The position numbers were made by a program, and so were the translations under genes. 64,000 nt of DNA, taken from the NCBI GenBank assembly GCA_963806335.1, contig CAWDXO010000018.1:372001-436000 (forward strand), read 5' to 3'. The DNA comes from Palsa-504 sp963806335. GTDB lineage: Bacteria > Actinomycetota > Actinomycetes > Streptosporangiales > Streptosporangiaceae. Within the stretch, counting starts at the first letter, position 1, and each line of letters opens with the position of its first letter. The notes under the pieces were generated by a model, which did not search any database, had not been told where the DNA came from, and worked only from the letters and a program-made list of their open reading frames with translations. Positions 9,341 to 17,838 of the stretch are shown piece by piece.

Positions 9341-10711
9341 TTATCCGGTTAGCTCCATGACGGCGGCCGCGATCTCGAGCAGCCGCCGGTCGCCGCCGTA
9401 ACGGCCGACCAGCTGGAGGCCGACGGGCAGGCCGGAGTCCGTCCGGCCGGCCGGCACCGACACGGCCGGGTGCGCGCTCACCGTGATGCGGGAGCAGGAA
9501 CGCATCCACTCCAGGTAGGTAGACATCGGCTGGCCGTCGATCTCCGTCACCCATTCCTGCTCGACCGGGAACGGGACGACCTGGACCGTGGGCAGTGCGA
9601 GCACGTCGTAGCGGCCGTCAGCCAGGAAGGACTTGACCCGGCCGAAGATCTCGGCGCGGGCGAGCCGGGCCGCGGCGATCTGCTCGCCGGTCAGCGCGAG
9701 GCCCTGCTCGATGTTCCAGACCAGGGTGTCCTTCAGCTGGCCAGGATGGTCGCGCAGCAGCGGCGCCAGACCGGCCATGCCGGCCGCCCGGAGCACCTCG
9801 AAGACCTCGTCCGCGTCGGACAGGCCGGGTGCGGCGTCGAAGACCGAGCACCCGGCGCCGACCAGCGAGTCCCGCCGGGAACCGAGCACGGTCCGGACCT
9901 CAGCGGCCACCGGCAGGTCACCCAGGTCGGACGTCCACGCCACGCGCAGCCCGTGCAGTGACGTCGGCCGCAGGTCAAGGAAGTCAGCGGGACGATCGGG
10001 GCGGGCCAGCGGCAGCCCTGGATCCGTGCCGCACATCCCGGCCAGCAGCAGCGCAGCGTCCGGCGCGGTGCGGGCGATCGGGCCGATCACGGCCAGCGGA
10101 TCAAACGCGTCGGACGGCACCAGCCCGGGCGTGGTCCGCAGTCCGACCAGCCCGCAGAAGGACGCCGGGTTCCTGACGCTGGCGGCGAGGTCGGACCCGT
10201 CCGCGAACGGGATCAGGCCGGCCGCGACGGCCGCCGCGGCGCCGCCGCTGCTGCCGCCGGGAGTGAGCCGGGTGTCATAGGGATTCCTGGTCGGCCCGAA
10301 CACCGGGTTGAACGTCTGCGCTCCGGCCCCGAACTCCGGTGCGTTCGTCTTGCCGATCACCACCGCGCCGGCTCGCTTGAGCAGCGTCACATGCGGTGCG
10401 TCGGCCGCCGGCACGTAGGAGGCGAATATCGGCGATCCGAAAGTCGTCCTGATGCCGGCCGTCTCGGCCAGGTCCTTGATCGCGATCGGCAGGCCGTGCA
10501 GCGGGCCGGCGAACTCGCCGTGGGCTGCCCGCGCATCCAGGTCCGCCGCCACGAGGTGAGCCTGCTCGGCGGCCAGCGTCACGATCGCGTTGAGCGCCGG
10601 GTTCACGGCCTCGATCCTGGCCAGCACGGCGGTGAGAAGTTCGGCGGCGGACAGCTCACGGGACCTGATGAGCCGGGCGAGTTCGGTCGCCGGGGCGGTG
10701 CATAGGTCCAC
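9341..10711 (-). CDS. Amidase of the amidase-signature (GatA-like) family
   Basis: A 456-residue hydrolase of carboxylic amides with the Ser-cisSer-Lys machinery. Lys79 lies in PIAIKD, the cis-Ser in PGGSSGG (residues 151-157), and the likely nucleophile Ser178 in DLAASVR. The usual GSDTGGS(I/V)R motif here reads GSDLAAS: both glycines are alanine and Thr is Leu, while the serine is kept. This may alter the oxyanion hole. The gene stands alone with no gatB or gatC nearby, so it is probably a catabolic or detoxifying amidase rather than the Glu-tRNA amidotransferase. The start is GTG at 10711. Substrate unknown. Confidence 0.86.
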   Translation of the reverse strand: MDLCTAPATELARLIRSRELSAAELLTAVLARIEAVNPALNAIVTLAAEQAHLVAADLDARAAHGEFAGPLHGLPIAIKDLAETAGIRTTFGSPIFASYVPAADAPHVTLLKRAGAVVIGKTNAPEFGAGAQTFNPVFGPTRNPYDTRLTPGGSSGGAAAAVAAGLIPFADGSDLAASVRNPASFCGLVGLRTTPGLVPSDAFDPLAVIGPIARTAPDAALLLAGMCGTDPGLPLARPDRPADFLDLRPTSLHGLRVAWTSDLGDLPVAAEVRTVLGSRRDSLVGAGCSVFDAAPGLSDADEVFEVLRAAGMAGLAPLLRDHPGQLKDTLVWNIEQGLALTGEQIAAARLARAEIFGRVKSFLADGRYDVLALPTVQVVPFPVEQEWVTEIDGQPMSTYLEWMRSCSRITVSAHPAVSVPAGRTDSGLPVGLQLVGRYGGDRRLLEIAAAVMELTG

Positions 10712-10726
10712 CGTGAAGCGGCCCGG

Positions 10727-11044
10727 TCAGTCCTGGTGGCGCAGGGACGCCAGCACCCGCACGATCGTGGTCGCGGCTAGGTCAACGTCATCGGCGACGG
10801 CGATCCGCTCCGCCCATGACCACCAGAACCACCACAGGCCATCCTTACCGCAACCGACGTACACATTCTCCTCGAGCGCCCGCGCCCCTGGGTTTACCAC
10901 GTAGAGGCTGGGGACGCGCCCTGGCGGCGCCATCAGCCACGCCTCCAGCCCGCGATGGGACAACTCGTCGGCTAGCTTCTCCAGATAAACAGCCTGAATC
11001 TGGTCGGGCTCCCGGGCCCCTTTGGCTTCCACCTTTATCACCAT
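10727..11044 (-). CDS. Small hypothetical protein
   Basis: A 105-residue cytoplasmic protein starting at ATG 11044. I do not recognise a named family. It has an N-terminal helix (YLEKLADELSHRG), a central beta-type segment (PSLYVVNPGA; ENVYVGC) and a tryptophan-rich stretch (GLWWFWWSWAERI) near residues 69-81. The layout is like small proteins found beside actinobacterial regulators. It ends 15 bases before the amidase start on the same strand, so the two may be co-transcribed. The 200 bases upstream (11045-11244) hold no gene that I can support. Confidence 0.6.
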   Translation of the reverse strand: MVIKVEAKGAREPDQIQAVYLEKLADELSHRGLEAWLMAPPGRVPSLYVVNPGARALEENVYVGCGKDGLWWFWWSWAERIAVADDVDLAATTIVRVLASLRHQD

Positions 11045-11244
11045 AGTAACTTTTAGGAGTCAGTCGAGAACTTATTGTCGCTGCCTCTTCCAGGATGCCG
11101 CCGCCACGGCGTCCGCGCAACGCACATCGGGAAATTCGCAGCTAAGGAAATCGGCGGACATGGCCCCGCACTTCCCCCTACCCAGACAGACGCACCGGGC
11201 CAGGCATCGGTTCACGACAGGCGGATCCGACCGGAGGTGACTAC

Positions 11245-13314
11245 TCACGATCGCAGCGGTGCTGGCAACGGTTCAGTGTACAAGACGGTCAGCCGCGACA
11301 CGGCCCGGGTGAACGCCACGTAAAGCCGCTGCAGGCCCCTGGCCTCGGCGCTAGCGATCCGCGCGGGCTCTACCACAATGACGTGGTCGTACTCGAGGCC
11401 CTTGGCCAGCGTCACGGGTACCAGCGTCAGCCGGGAGTCGGAGCCCGGGACGCCGTGGGCCACGCGCGCGCCGTCCAGGGCGCTCGCCAGGGCGCGAACC
11501 TGCGGGTCCGCGGCGATGACGGCGACCGAGCCGGGCCGGGCGCAGGCCTGCTCGCAGGCCCGCACCAGGGCCGGGCCCAGCGCGGAAGCGGGCACCCGAA
11601 CCAGGTCGAGGGCCCCGGGATCGGTCCGCAGCGAGGACGCCGGCCTCAGCTCAGGAGCGATCACGGCGAGCAGCACCGACGCGAAGTCCAGGATCTGCCT
11701 GGGCACGCGGTAGCCCACGGACAGTTCCCTTACTTCGGTGTCCGGCTTACCCAGGTTCGAAAGCAGCGATTCCCAGGAGGGCGCCGCCCACGGCGTGGTG
11801 CCCTGCGCGAGATCACCGAGAACGGTGGCCGCGCCGGTAGAACACCGGCGGCCCAGCGCACGGCACTCCATCGGCGAGAGGTCCTGCGCCTCGTCGACGA
11901 CCACGTGGGCCAGGCTGGGCGTCCGGGTGATCAGGTCGCGCGCCTCATCGATGAGCACGGTGTCCGCCGCGGACCAGCGCGCCGACCCGGGCGAGCGAGG
12001 CACCGCGGACCATACGATCTTGGCCTGTTCCGCGGCGGTGAGGATGCCCTCGGCCGCCGCCGCGAGCGAGGGCGGCGACGACAGTAGCCCGAACACCAGC
12101 CGGACCGGGTCCACCTTCGGCCAGATCGCGTCCACGGCGGAACGCACCGGCCGGGACCGCCGCACCGCCTCGTGCGTCCGGTCGTCGCAGGCCTCCCCCG
12201 CGGCCTCCATCTGGGTCAGGATCACGTGTGCGATCCGGTGCTCGAGCAGCTCGCGGGCCGCACCGTACCTGACACCGCGATGGCGCAGCTCATGGGTGAG
12301 CTCCTCGAGCTCGTAAGCGGCCACCCGCCAGCGCCGCGACCCGCGCGGCAGCACCACGGGTTCCGAGGGCCGCCGGACCGACGCCCACACCGCCCGCCGA
12401 AGCACCTCGGCCATCCGCGCGTCCCCCTTGACGATCGCGGCAGCCTCGGCGTCGGTCCCGCGGACGGGAACGGACCCGACCAGGTCGCCGACGGTCGTCT
12501 GGGTGACGTCAAGCTCGCCGAGCGCGGGCAGGACATTACGGATATACGAGAGGAAGGCCCGGTTCGGCCCGACCATGACGACGCCGCGCCTGCGCACCTG
12601 CTCCCGGTACGCGTACAGCAGGTAGGCGACGCGGTGCAGCCCGACGGCGGTCTTCCCGGTACCCGGAGCGCCCTGCACACAGACCGTCCGCGCGGCTCCG
12701 GCCCGGACGATATCGTCCTGGTCGGGCTGGATGGTCGCGACGATATCGCGCATCGGCCCCGACCGCGGCCGCTCGATCTCGTCGATGAGAATCTGGCTCG
12801 GCCCGGGTTCGTTTCTGTCCTCTGCCGAAGGCTCCGCCGCGAAAAGCTCGTCCTCAAAGGCAGTCAGCTCACCGCCGGAGAAGCCGAAGCGCCGCCGCCG
12901 GGCGAGGTTCATCGGATCGGCGCGGCTGGCCCGGTAGAACGGCCGCGACACCGGGGCCCGCCAGTCGATCACCGCGGGCGTGCCGTCCGGGGCGTGCACG
13001 TGCCTGCGGCCGATGTGGAAGCAGTGCCCGGCGACGCCGTCCTCGATCTCCGCGGGCTGGTCGGCGTAGTCGAGCCGGCCGAAGAACAGCGGAGCGTCCG
13101 GGATATCTTTCAGCGCCTCGGCCCGGTGGTAGAGGTCGGCCTTGAGGAATTCCTCGGAGAGCGGGTCACCGCCCATGGCCTTGAGGGACAGCACGTCTTC
13201 GCGCATCAGGCGGAGGTATTCCCTGGAGCGGCGAAGCTGCTCGCGCTCCGACGCCAGAACGAAGTCACCGACGGCCCGTTCGGAATCATCGGATTTTGAA
13301 TGTTCCGCAGCCAC
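11245..13314 (-). CDS. HelD/HelR-type ATPase that recycles RNA polymerase
   Basis: A 689-residue UvrD-like superfamily 1 ATPase. The N-terminal part (residues 1-110) is a helical arm. IDWRAPVSRPFYRAS (residues 116-130) is the conserved segment of HelD proteins, followed by Walker A GAPGTGKTA at 215-223 and Walker B VVVDEAQDLSP in the second half; helicase motif VI lies near the end (LYVAFTRAVSRL). In Bacillus, Mycobacterium and Streptomyces such proteins pull stalled RNA polymerase off DNA, and the Streptomyces HelR subgroup protects against rifampicin. This gene could be HelR-like, but I cannot assign the subgroup from sequence alone. The start is GTG 13314, 12 bases after the ROK gene. Confidence 0.85.
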   Translation of the reverse strand: MAAEHSKSDDSERAVGDFVLASEREQLRRSREYLRLMREDVLSLKAMGGDPLSEEFLKADLYHRAEALKDIPDAPLFFGRLDYADQPAEIEDGVAGHCFHIGRRHVHAPDGTPAVIDWRAPVSRPFYRASRADPMNLARRRRFGFSGGELTAFEDELFAAEPSAEDRNEPGPSQILIDEIERPRSGPMRDIVATIQPDQDDIVRAGAARTVCVQGAPGTGKTAVGLHRVAYLLYAYREQVRRRGVVMVGPNRAFLSYIRNVLPALGELDVTQTTVGDLVGSVPVRGTDAEAAAIVKGDARMAEVLRRAVWASVRRPSEPVVLPRGSRRWRVAAYELEELTHELRHRGVRYGAARELLEHRIAHVILTQMEAAGEACDDRTHEAVRRSRPVRSAVDAIWPKVDPVRLVFGLLSSPPSLAAAAEGILTAAEQAKIVWSAVPRSPGSARWSAADTVLIDEARDLITRTPSLAHVVVDEAQDLSPMECRALGRRCSTGAATVLGDLAQGTTPWAAPSWESLLSNLGKPDTEVRELSVGYRVPRQILDFASVLLAVIAPELRPASSLRTDPGALDLVRVPASALGPALVRACEQACARPGSVAVIAADPQVRALASALDGARVAHGVPGSDSRLTLVPVTLAKGLEYDHVIVVEPARIASAEARGLQRLYVAFTRAVSRLTVLYTEPLPAPLRS

Positions 13315-13326
13315 GAGGACGGGAAC

Positions 13327-14598
13327 TTACCAGCTAACCGTCCGTAAGTCACGTGGTTTTCTGGGCGGCCAGGTGCCGAGGCCGCGCGGGGTGAGGAAGG
13401 CGTCGAAGACGAGCTCGGCCGCACCGGTCAGCGCGCCCAGATCGCCCAGCGTCGAGGGCCGCAGGGCAGGCGGCTGCGACCGGCGGAACCGCATCAGCGC
13501 GGCGAGGTAGGCCGCGGTGACCGCGGCGGGCGCGGCCTCGTACACCTCGGCGGCTAGCCCGGACAAGCCCACCGTCTCCGGATCCTGCGCGTTGACGAGG
13601 GCGCCGATGCCGCGGCCGAGGGCCCCGGCCACCTCTGTCAGGGCCTGCCCGCAGTCAGGATCGGTCCGGGCCGCGGCGATGACCTCCTCGGCCTGGAGCA
13701 TCCGGTCGCCCTGCTCGCCCAGCCCGGCCGCGCGGAGCAGGCCGCGCGCCCCGGCGTCGAGCTCCCAGCAGCCTGTCGAACCGCATCGGCAGGGTTCATC
13801 GCCGCCGGCCAGCGGCATGTGGCCGAACTCGCCCGCCGAGCCGTGCGCGCCGGTCACCGGCAGGCCCCCGGATAGCAGCACCCCGCCGATGCCGGTCGCG
13901 ACGTGCAGGTGCAACGCGACTGAGACCCCCCGCAGCACCCCCCGGCGGGCCTCGGCGAGCCCGGCCAGCGTGGCGTCGTTGCCCGCCAGGACCGGGCCCA
14001 TCTCGTCCGCCTCGCCGCCATCGCTGTCGCCGTCGGCCCCGAGGCCGAACAGGACGCGCGCCACGTCGACGCCCTGCCAATCGGGCAGGGTCGGCTGCAC
14101 CATCTTGCCCCCGCTGACCGGGGAAGGGACCGCGACGCCGATGCCGACCACTCGGTCGCCGAACTGGCGGCGGCGGATCTTCAGCCGGGCCGAGACCTCA
14201 GCCAGCACCCCGGTCCCCGAGCTAGCGCCTCGTTCCTGGCGGTCAAGTACGGTGCAGCGTCCGGTGAGCTCGAAGGCGGCCACGGTAAAAGAATCGTCGC
14301 GCAGGTCGATGGCGAGGGCGACCGGCCCGCGCGGATGCGCCGAGGGCACGCCGGTCGGCCGGCCACGGGCGCGCTGCAGGCTCGCGTCGGCCGGACTGCT
14401 CAGCTCTTCGATGAGCTCGCGTCCGGCGAGGTCCCTGACCAGCACCGTAGCGGTTCCCCGGGCCAGGCTGAGCTGCCTGGTGAGTTCGGCGCGGGTGAGC
14501 TGACCGGCACCATCGTGGACCGCGCGGAGCAGCCGCGCGAGGTTATGCGCGCGCAGCTCGGCACTAGTGGTCGCCGCGCCCTCGTCCTTCCGCACCAT
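13327..14598 (-). CDS. ROK-family transcriptional regulator / sugar-kinase-like protein
   Basis: A protein of about 423 residues with an N-terminal winged helix-turn-helix (TRAELTRQLSLARGTATVLV) and a C-terminal ROK sugar-kinase fold. The zinc motif CRCGSTGCWE, typical of ROK repressors, lies in the second half, preceded by GSAGEFGHMP. The kinase-like region has an ATP-site segment (ALAIDLRDDSFTVAAFEL), but the catalytic D-G-D pattern is not clear. It is therefore more likely a sugar-sensing repressor. An upstream in-frame GTG at 14658 would add 20 residues; I prefer the ATG at 14598 because the HTH then begins at the usual distance. No sugar genes lie beside it, so its regulon is unknown. 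Confidence 0.82.
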   Translation of the reverse strand: MVRKDEGAATTSAELRAHNLARLLRAVHDGAGQLTRAELTRQLSLARGTATVLVRDLAGRELIEELSSPADASLQRARGRPTGVPSAHPRGPVALAIDLRDDSFTVAAFELTGRCTVLDRQERGASSGTGVLAEVSARLKIRRRQFGDRVVGIGVAVPSPVSGGKMVQPTLPDWQGVDVARVLFGLGADGDSDGGEADEMGPVLAGNDATLAGLAEARRGVLRGVSVALHLHVATGIGGVLLSGGLPVTGAHGSAGEFGHMPLAGGDEPCRCGSTGCWELDAGARGLLRAAGLGEQGDRMLQAEEVIAAARTDPDCGQALTEVAGALGRGIGALVNAQDPETVGLSGLAAEVYEAAPAAVTAAYLAALMRFRRSQPPALRPSTLGDLGALTGAAELVFDAFLTPRGLGTWPPRKPRDLRTVSW

Positions 14599-14795
14599 CC
14601 GATCGTGCCATGCCCGGCCCGCTCCGGCGCGCGGTGGTCGCCCGGGGAGACCGGTCACGCCGCCGGGCCAGGACAGGCGGGCCAGCGCCTCGAGTACCGT
14701 ACAGCGGATACGCCGTACGGAATCCTCCCGTAATTACCCGACAAAAAGATCCGGCCGGCCAAGAGTCTTCCTTCCCAAGATCAAGGAAAAGAGAG

Positions 14796-15749
14796 CTACC
14801 AGTCCCAGTGAAAGCCGACGGCCGTCTTCTCGGCGAGGCGCAGATAACGATGGACGGCGAATTGGCTATCGAGGGCAACGTGCTCGCGAGCCACGATAGG
14901 GCCGTCCATCCCGTCCCACACGGCCCATACCACTTCGCTCGGCAGCTTGTCCGGATGAAACTCCACGCGTATATCGAGGTTCTCGACGAAATACTGCACG
15001 ACGCGCCGGAACTCGCGAGGCGGCGGCAGCGGGTAATGAAAACTCGTCGAGTACTCAAGGGTGGCCGTTTCGCCGGCCGCGAGGGGCTTGGCGAGCAGCA
15101 TGTCGACGACGAACAGTTCGGTAATCGGCTGATAGAAGGGGCCCGCGAGGCCGCTGAATCCCTGTCCGACTTCAATGGTCAGGGCATTAGTGTCGGCCCG
15201 GCAGGGTACCCGGTCCAGCCCGTCGACGAGCGCTTCGATGACGTGGATCACGCGGTGGCGCACCGGCAGGCCATCGGGGCCGAGATAGTGATGATCATGC
15301 AGCGAGAGGGTCTTGAGCCGCGGGCTGCCGAGCGCGCCCGCCTGGTCGTCGCGGATCGCGCGCGGGCCGGAAAGCACCCGGACATGAGCGGAGCCTTCCC
15401 ATAGCTTCAGCAACTGCTCCCGCTCCAGCGGGCCGAACCCGAACGCCTCCATGAAAAGAGTAAGCGTGGCCTTACTGAGGAGCCTGCCGGAAAGCGCGCG
15501 CGAGGTGGTGTCCTTCAGCTGCCTGGGCAGGACGTCGGTGTCGCCGGTGGCCCTCGGGTGCTCCCACAGGTAATGGGCGAGCACTTCGGCGACAGCGAGC
15601 TGGTTCACCTGCCCGAGCCTGCTGCGTTCGGCGTATTGCTCCCATTTGCGCCGGTATCGGCCTGGGCGAAGCAGCAGCTCGCACATATAGGCGGCGGCCG
15701 CCTGCGGGCCAGTGGGGCTAGCGGAATCTCCTGGCGTCACGTGGGCCAC
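14796..15749 (-). CDS. Probable helix-turn-helix regulatory protein of an actinobacterial family
   Basis: A 317-residue protein from GTG 15749, preceded by GAGGAG. I recognise no named family. The first third (AAYMCELLLRPGRYRRKWEQYA and RALSGRLLSKATLTLFMEAFGFGPLEREQLLKLWEG, given here in parts of a longer stretch) resembles Xre-like helix-turn-helix regions of actinobacterial regulators, where a polar helix precedes a Trp-ended helix. The rest (residues 140-317) is beta-rich with aromatic patches and may bind a ligand or partner. There is no signal peptide or membrane segment. It is divergent from the TPR gene at 15949, and the 200 bases between should hold both promoters. A regulatory role is inferred. 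Confidence 0.55.
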   Translation of the reverse strand: MAHVTPGDSASPTGPQAAAAYMCELLLRPGRYRRKWEQYAERSRLGQVNQLAVAEVLAHYLWEHPRATGDTDVLPRQLKDTTSRALSGRLLSKATLTLFMEAFGFGPLEREQLLKLWEGSAHVRVLSGPRAIRDDQAGALGSPRLKTLSLHDHHYLGPDGLPVRHRVIHVIEALVDGLDRVPCRADTNALTIEVGQGFSGLAGPFYQPITELFVVDMLLAKPLAAGETATLEYSTSFHYPLPPPREFRRVVQYFVENLDIRVEFHPDKLPSEVVWAVWDGMDGPIVAREHVALDSQFAVHRYLRLAEKTAVGFHWDW

Positions 15750-15948
15750 GGTCTCCTCGGTGTTGATCCACGCGGGTTGTTTCCTGGTCGATTCACTGCG
15801 TCGTTTGGCTGGGGCTGAGAACTAAGCGCGACATTTGTCAGCTATCGTATGCCTGTTCGCGCGGCGGGGGCGAGATCGGCATCGTAGGCGCATTAATGAC
15901 GCACGTCAGGCGGATGAAGGGGACATCTAGACAGCCAGAAGGGCCGCC

Positions 15949-16428
15949 ATGACAATGCAGGACAGTTTGTGGGGTGGGACCGCGGCTCAGCAGCGGCATG
16001 ACAAGGCCTACTTCCTCGACTTGCTCGGCGATAGTCATCATGGCCTGGGCCGCCACGAGGCGGCCATCGAGGCCTACCAGCAAGCGTCGCAGGCCTTCAG
16101 CGCGCAGGGAGCACATTGCTCGTCGGCACTGTGCCTACTCAAGATAGCGGAGAGCCATCTTTGCCTGGATGAGCCCTGGCACGCCGTCGGTTACCTTGAG
16201 GCCTGCCTGCCGTTGTTGCGCGACTTGGGCCTGGTCAGGCACATGGCTCTGGCCCAGCTTCGGCTGGACGCGTGCCAGGCCGAACTGGCCGAGGCGCGCT
16301 TACGTGGGGAGGAGCGGGTCGGGTTGCGATCGGCGGAAACCGCCGCCGTCCCGCCCGGCCAGTGCAAACACTGTCGCCCCAGCGAGGCGACAAGGGTAGA
16401 TTCTTGGTATGCCGGGGACAAAAGGTGA
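15949..16428 (+). CDS. Small TPR-repeat protein
   Basis: A 159-residue protein with at least two tetratricopeptide-like units: FLDLLGDSHHGLGRHEAAIEAYQQASQ (residues about 23-49, a longer run shown only in part) followed by ALCLLKIAESHLCLDEPWHAVGYLEA. Its C-terminus is basic and Cys-containing (CKHCRPSE). TPRs mediate protein-protein contacts; similar units form the C-terminal part of some actinobacterial regulators, so this may be a remnant or a stand-alone partner. A GAAGG lies about eight bases before the ATG. It overlaps the next gene by 20 bases and contains that gene's likely promoter. Codon bias is like that of its neighbours, supporting a real gene. Confidence 0.62.
   Translation: MTMQDSLWGGTAAQQRHDKAYFLDLLGDSHHGLGRHEAAIEAYQQASQAFSAQGAHCSSALCLLKIAESHLCLDEPWHAVGYLEACLPLLRDLGLVRHMALAQLRLDACQAELAEARLRGEERVGLRSAETAAVPPGQCKHCRPSEATRVDSWYAGDKR
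16397..16402 (+). promoter_or_regulatory. Candidate -10 hexamer of a leaderless promoter for the MarR gene
   Basis: TAGATT ends six bases before the ATG at 16409, inside the 3' end of the TPR gene. No Shine-Dalgarno precedes that ATG, so an internal promoter giving a leaderless MarR mRNA is plausible. Confidence 0.42.
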
Positions 16429-16888
16429 GCCACGCTGGCTGAGCCAGGACGAACAGCAGGCATGGCGTGCGACCGTTCACCTGTCCCAGCTGCTCATGCG
16501 CCAGCTCGATCGCGATCTGAACGCCCACGGGCTCGGCGGCCGCGACTACGAGATCTTGGTGGAGCTGTCCGAGGCGCCGGATAACCGGCTGCGAATGACC
16601 GAACTCGCCGATGCCACCAGCCAGTCACGGAGCCGGCTGTCACATCAGATATCGCGGATGGAAAATCGCGGCCTCGTCCGTCGTGACAACTGCGAGGGCG
16701 ATAAGCGCGGCACGTTCGCGGTGCTGACCGAGCAGGGCGAACTAGCCATTAAGCGGGTCGCGCCGCACCACGTGGAAAACGTCCGGCGTCATTTCATCGA
16801 CCGCCTGACGCCGCGCCAGCTCGAGGAAGTTGCGGACGTGTTCGGCCCGATCGTCGACTACCTGCGCAAGATCCGCGACCGCGACTAG
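16409..16888 (+). CDS. MarR-family transcriptional regulator
   Basis: A 159-residue winged-helix repressor of the MarR family. After an N-terminal dimerisation helix (AWRATVHLSQLLMRQLDRDL), the DNA-binding domain has LRMTELADATSQSRSRLSHQ as the helix-turn-helix and the wing motif LVRRDNCEGDKRGTFAVLTEQG, in which Asp-Lys-Arg matches the usual DxRxxxxxLT signature. The C-terminal helix (QLEEVADVFGPIVDYLRKI) completes the dimer interface. MarR proteins sense small aromatic compounds or oxidants and usually repress a neighbouring gene. Here the immediate neighbour, GNAT, is convergent, so the target may lie elsewhere or be the gene itself. Confidence 0.9.
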   Translation: MPGTKGEPRWLSQDEQQAWRATVHLSQLLMRQLDRDLNAHGLGGRDYEILVELSEAPDNRLRMTELADATSQSRSRLSHQISRMENRGLVRRDNCEGDKRGTFAVLTEQGELAIKRVAPHHVENVRRHFIDRLTPRQLEEVADVFGPIVDYLRKIRDRD

Positions 16889-16897
16889 CCCCCCGGG

Positions 16898-17755
16898 CTA
16901 AAACAGCACGGACATGAGACGGCCGGTCTCGGCGAAGCCGACCCGCCGGTACGCCGCGCGGGCGGGCTCATTGAAGTCGTTGACGTACAGCGACACCAGC
17001 GGCGAGATCGACCGCGCCGCCGTCTCGACGACCGCGGCCATGCCCGGCGCGGCCAGGCCCCGACCGCGGCATTCGGGGCGCACCCACACCCCCTGCACCT
17101 GGCACACCTGCGGCGTGACGGCCCCGATCTCAGCTTTGAAGATGACCCGGCCGTCCTGGATCCTGGCGAACGCCCGGCCGCCGCGGATGAGCTGTTCCAG
17201 CCGGGCACGGTAGGAGGCACCGCCGTCTCCGGCGACCGGTGAGACGCCTACTTCCTCGGTGAACATGGCGACGCAGGCCGGCCACAGGATGTCGATCTCG
17301 TCCGGCCGCACGCGACGCACCTGCGGATCGGGCGGCACCAGTGGCGGCCCCGGCATGACCATCACGGGCTGCACGGGACGGACCTCCCGGGCCGGTCCCC
17401 AGTGCGGCCGCAGCAAGGCCCACAGCGCCTGGACTTCGGCGGCCGCCCCCACCACGGACGAGCAGCGCCGTCCTTGCCGCAGCGCCCGGTCCGCGAACGC
17501 CACGACCGCGTCCGGCGTGGCGGCGACGGGGACCAGGTTGGCGCCGGAGTAGCACAGCGACGCCAGCCGACCTCCGGGCGCGTGTCCCCAGAGCTGAGCG
17601 CCCAGCCGGCCGGGCTCGAGGCCCAGAGCCCGCACCCGGGAACTCACGAATACGTTCGTCACCGGATCGCGGTCGCAGATCGCCAGCACGGCAGCGCGGT
17701 CACGCTCATCGAGCTGCCGCACCGAGGCGGACCACGGCGGCTTTACCCGCAACAT
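16898..17755 (-). CDS. GNAT-family N-acetyltransferase with DUF4081 N-terminal region
   Basis: A 285-residue protein with an N-terminal DUF4081-type region (residues 10-110; ERDRAAVLAICDRDPVTNVFV) and a C-terminal GNAT domain. The acetyl-CoA loop is VWVRPECRGRGLAAPGM, near residue 230, followed by VSLYVNDFNEPARAAYRRVGF. An in-frame extension upstream of ATG 17755 lacks family similarity, and a leaderless-type hexamer sits six bases before this ATG, so I start here. In Mycobacterium the homologue follows ispG directly; here the same strand and order are kept, but 7.5 kb of other genes lies between. Acceptor substrate unknown. It converges with the MarR gene. Confidence 0.86.
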   Translation of the reverse strand: MLRVKPPWSASVRQLDERDRAAVLAICDRDPVTNVFVSSRVRALGLEPGRLGAQLWGHAPGGRLASLCYSGANLVPVAATPDAVVAFADRALRQGRRCSSVVGAAAEVQALWALLRPHWGPAREVRPVQPVMVMPGPPLVPPDPQVRRVRPDEIDILWPACVAMFTEEVGVSPVAGDGGASYRARLEQLIRGGRAFARIQDGRVIFKAEIGAVTPQVCQVQGVWVRPECRGRGLAAPGMAAVVETAARSISPLVSLYVNDFNEPARAAYRRVGFAETGRLMSVLF

Positions 17756-17761
17756 AGCCCC

Positions 17762-17767
17762 AGCGTA
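17762..17767 (-). promoter_or_regulatory. Candidate -10 hexamer of a leaderless promoter for the GNAT gene
   Basis: Minus-strand TACGCT ends six bases before the ATG at 17755. The bases between are GGGGCT, which could also act as a weak ribosome-binding site only if transcription began further upstream. Confidence 0.4.
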
Positions 17768-17838
17768 CACGGGACAATAACGTAGAAATTTCTCATCCTG
17801 AACATGCCTGCGTGATTTTAATCCGCGGCCCGGTCTGG

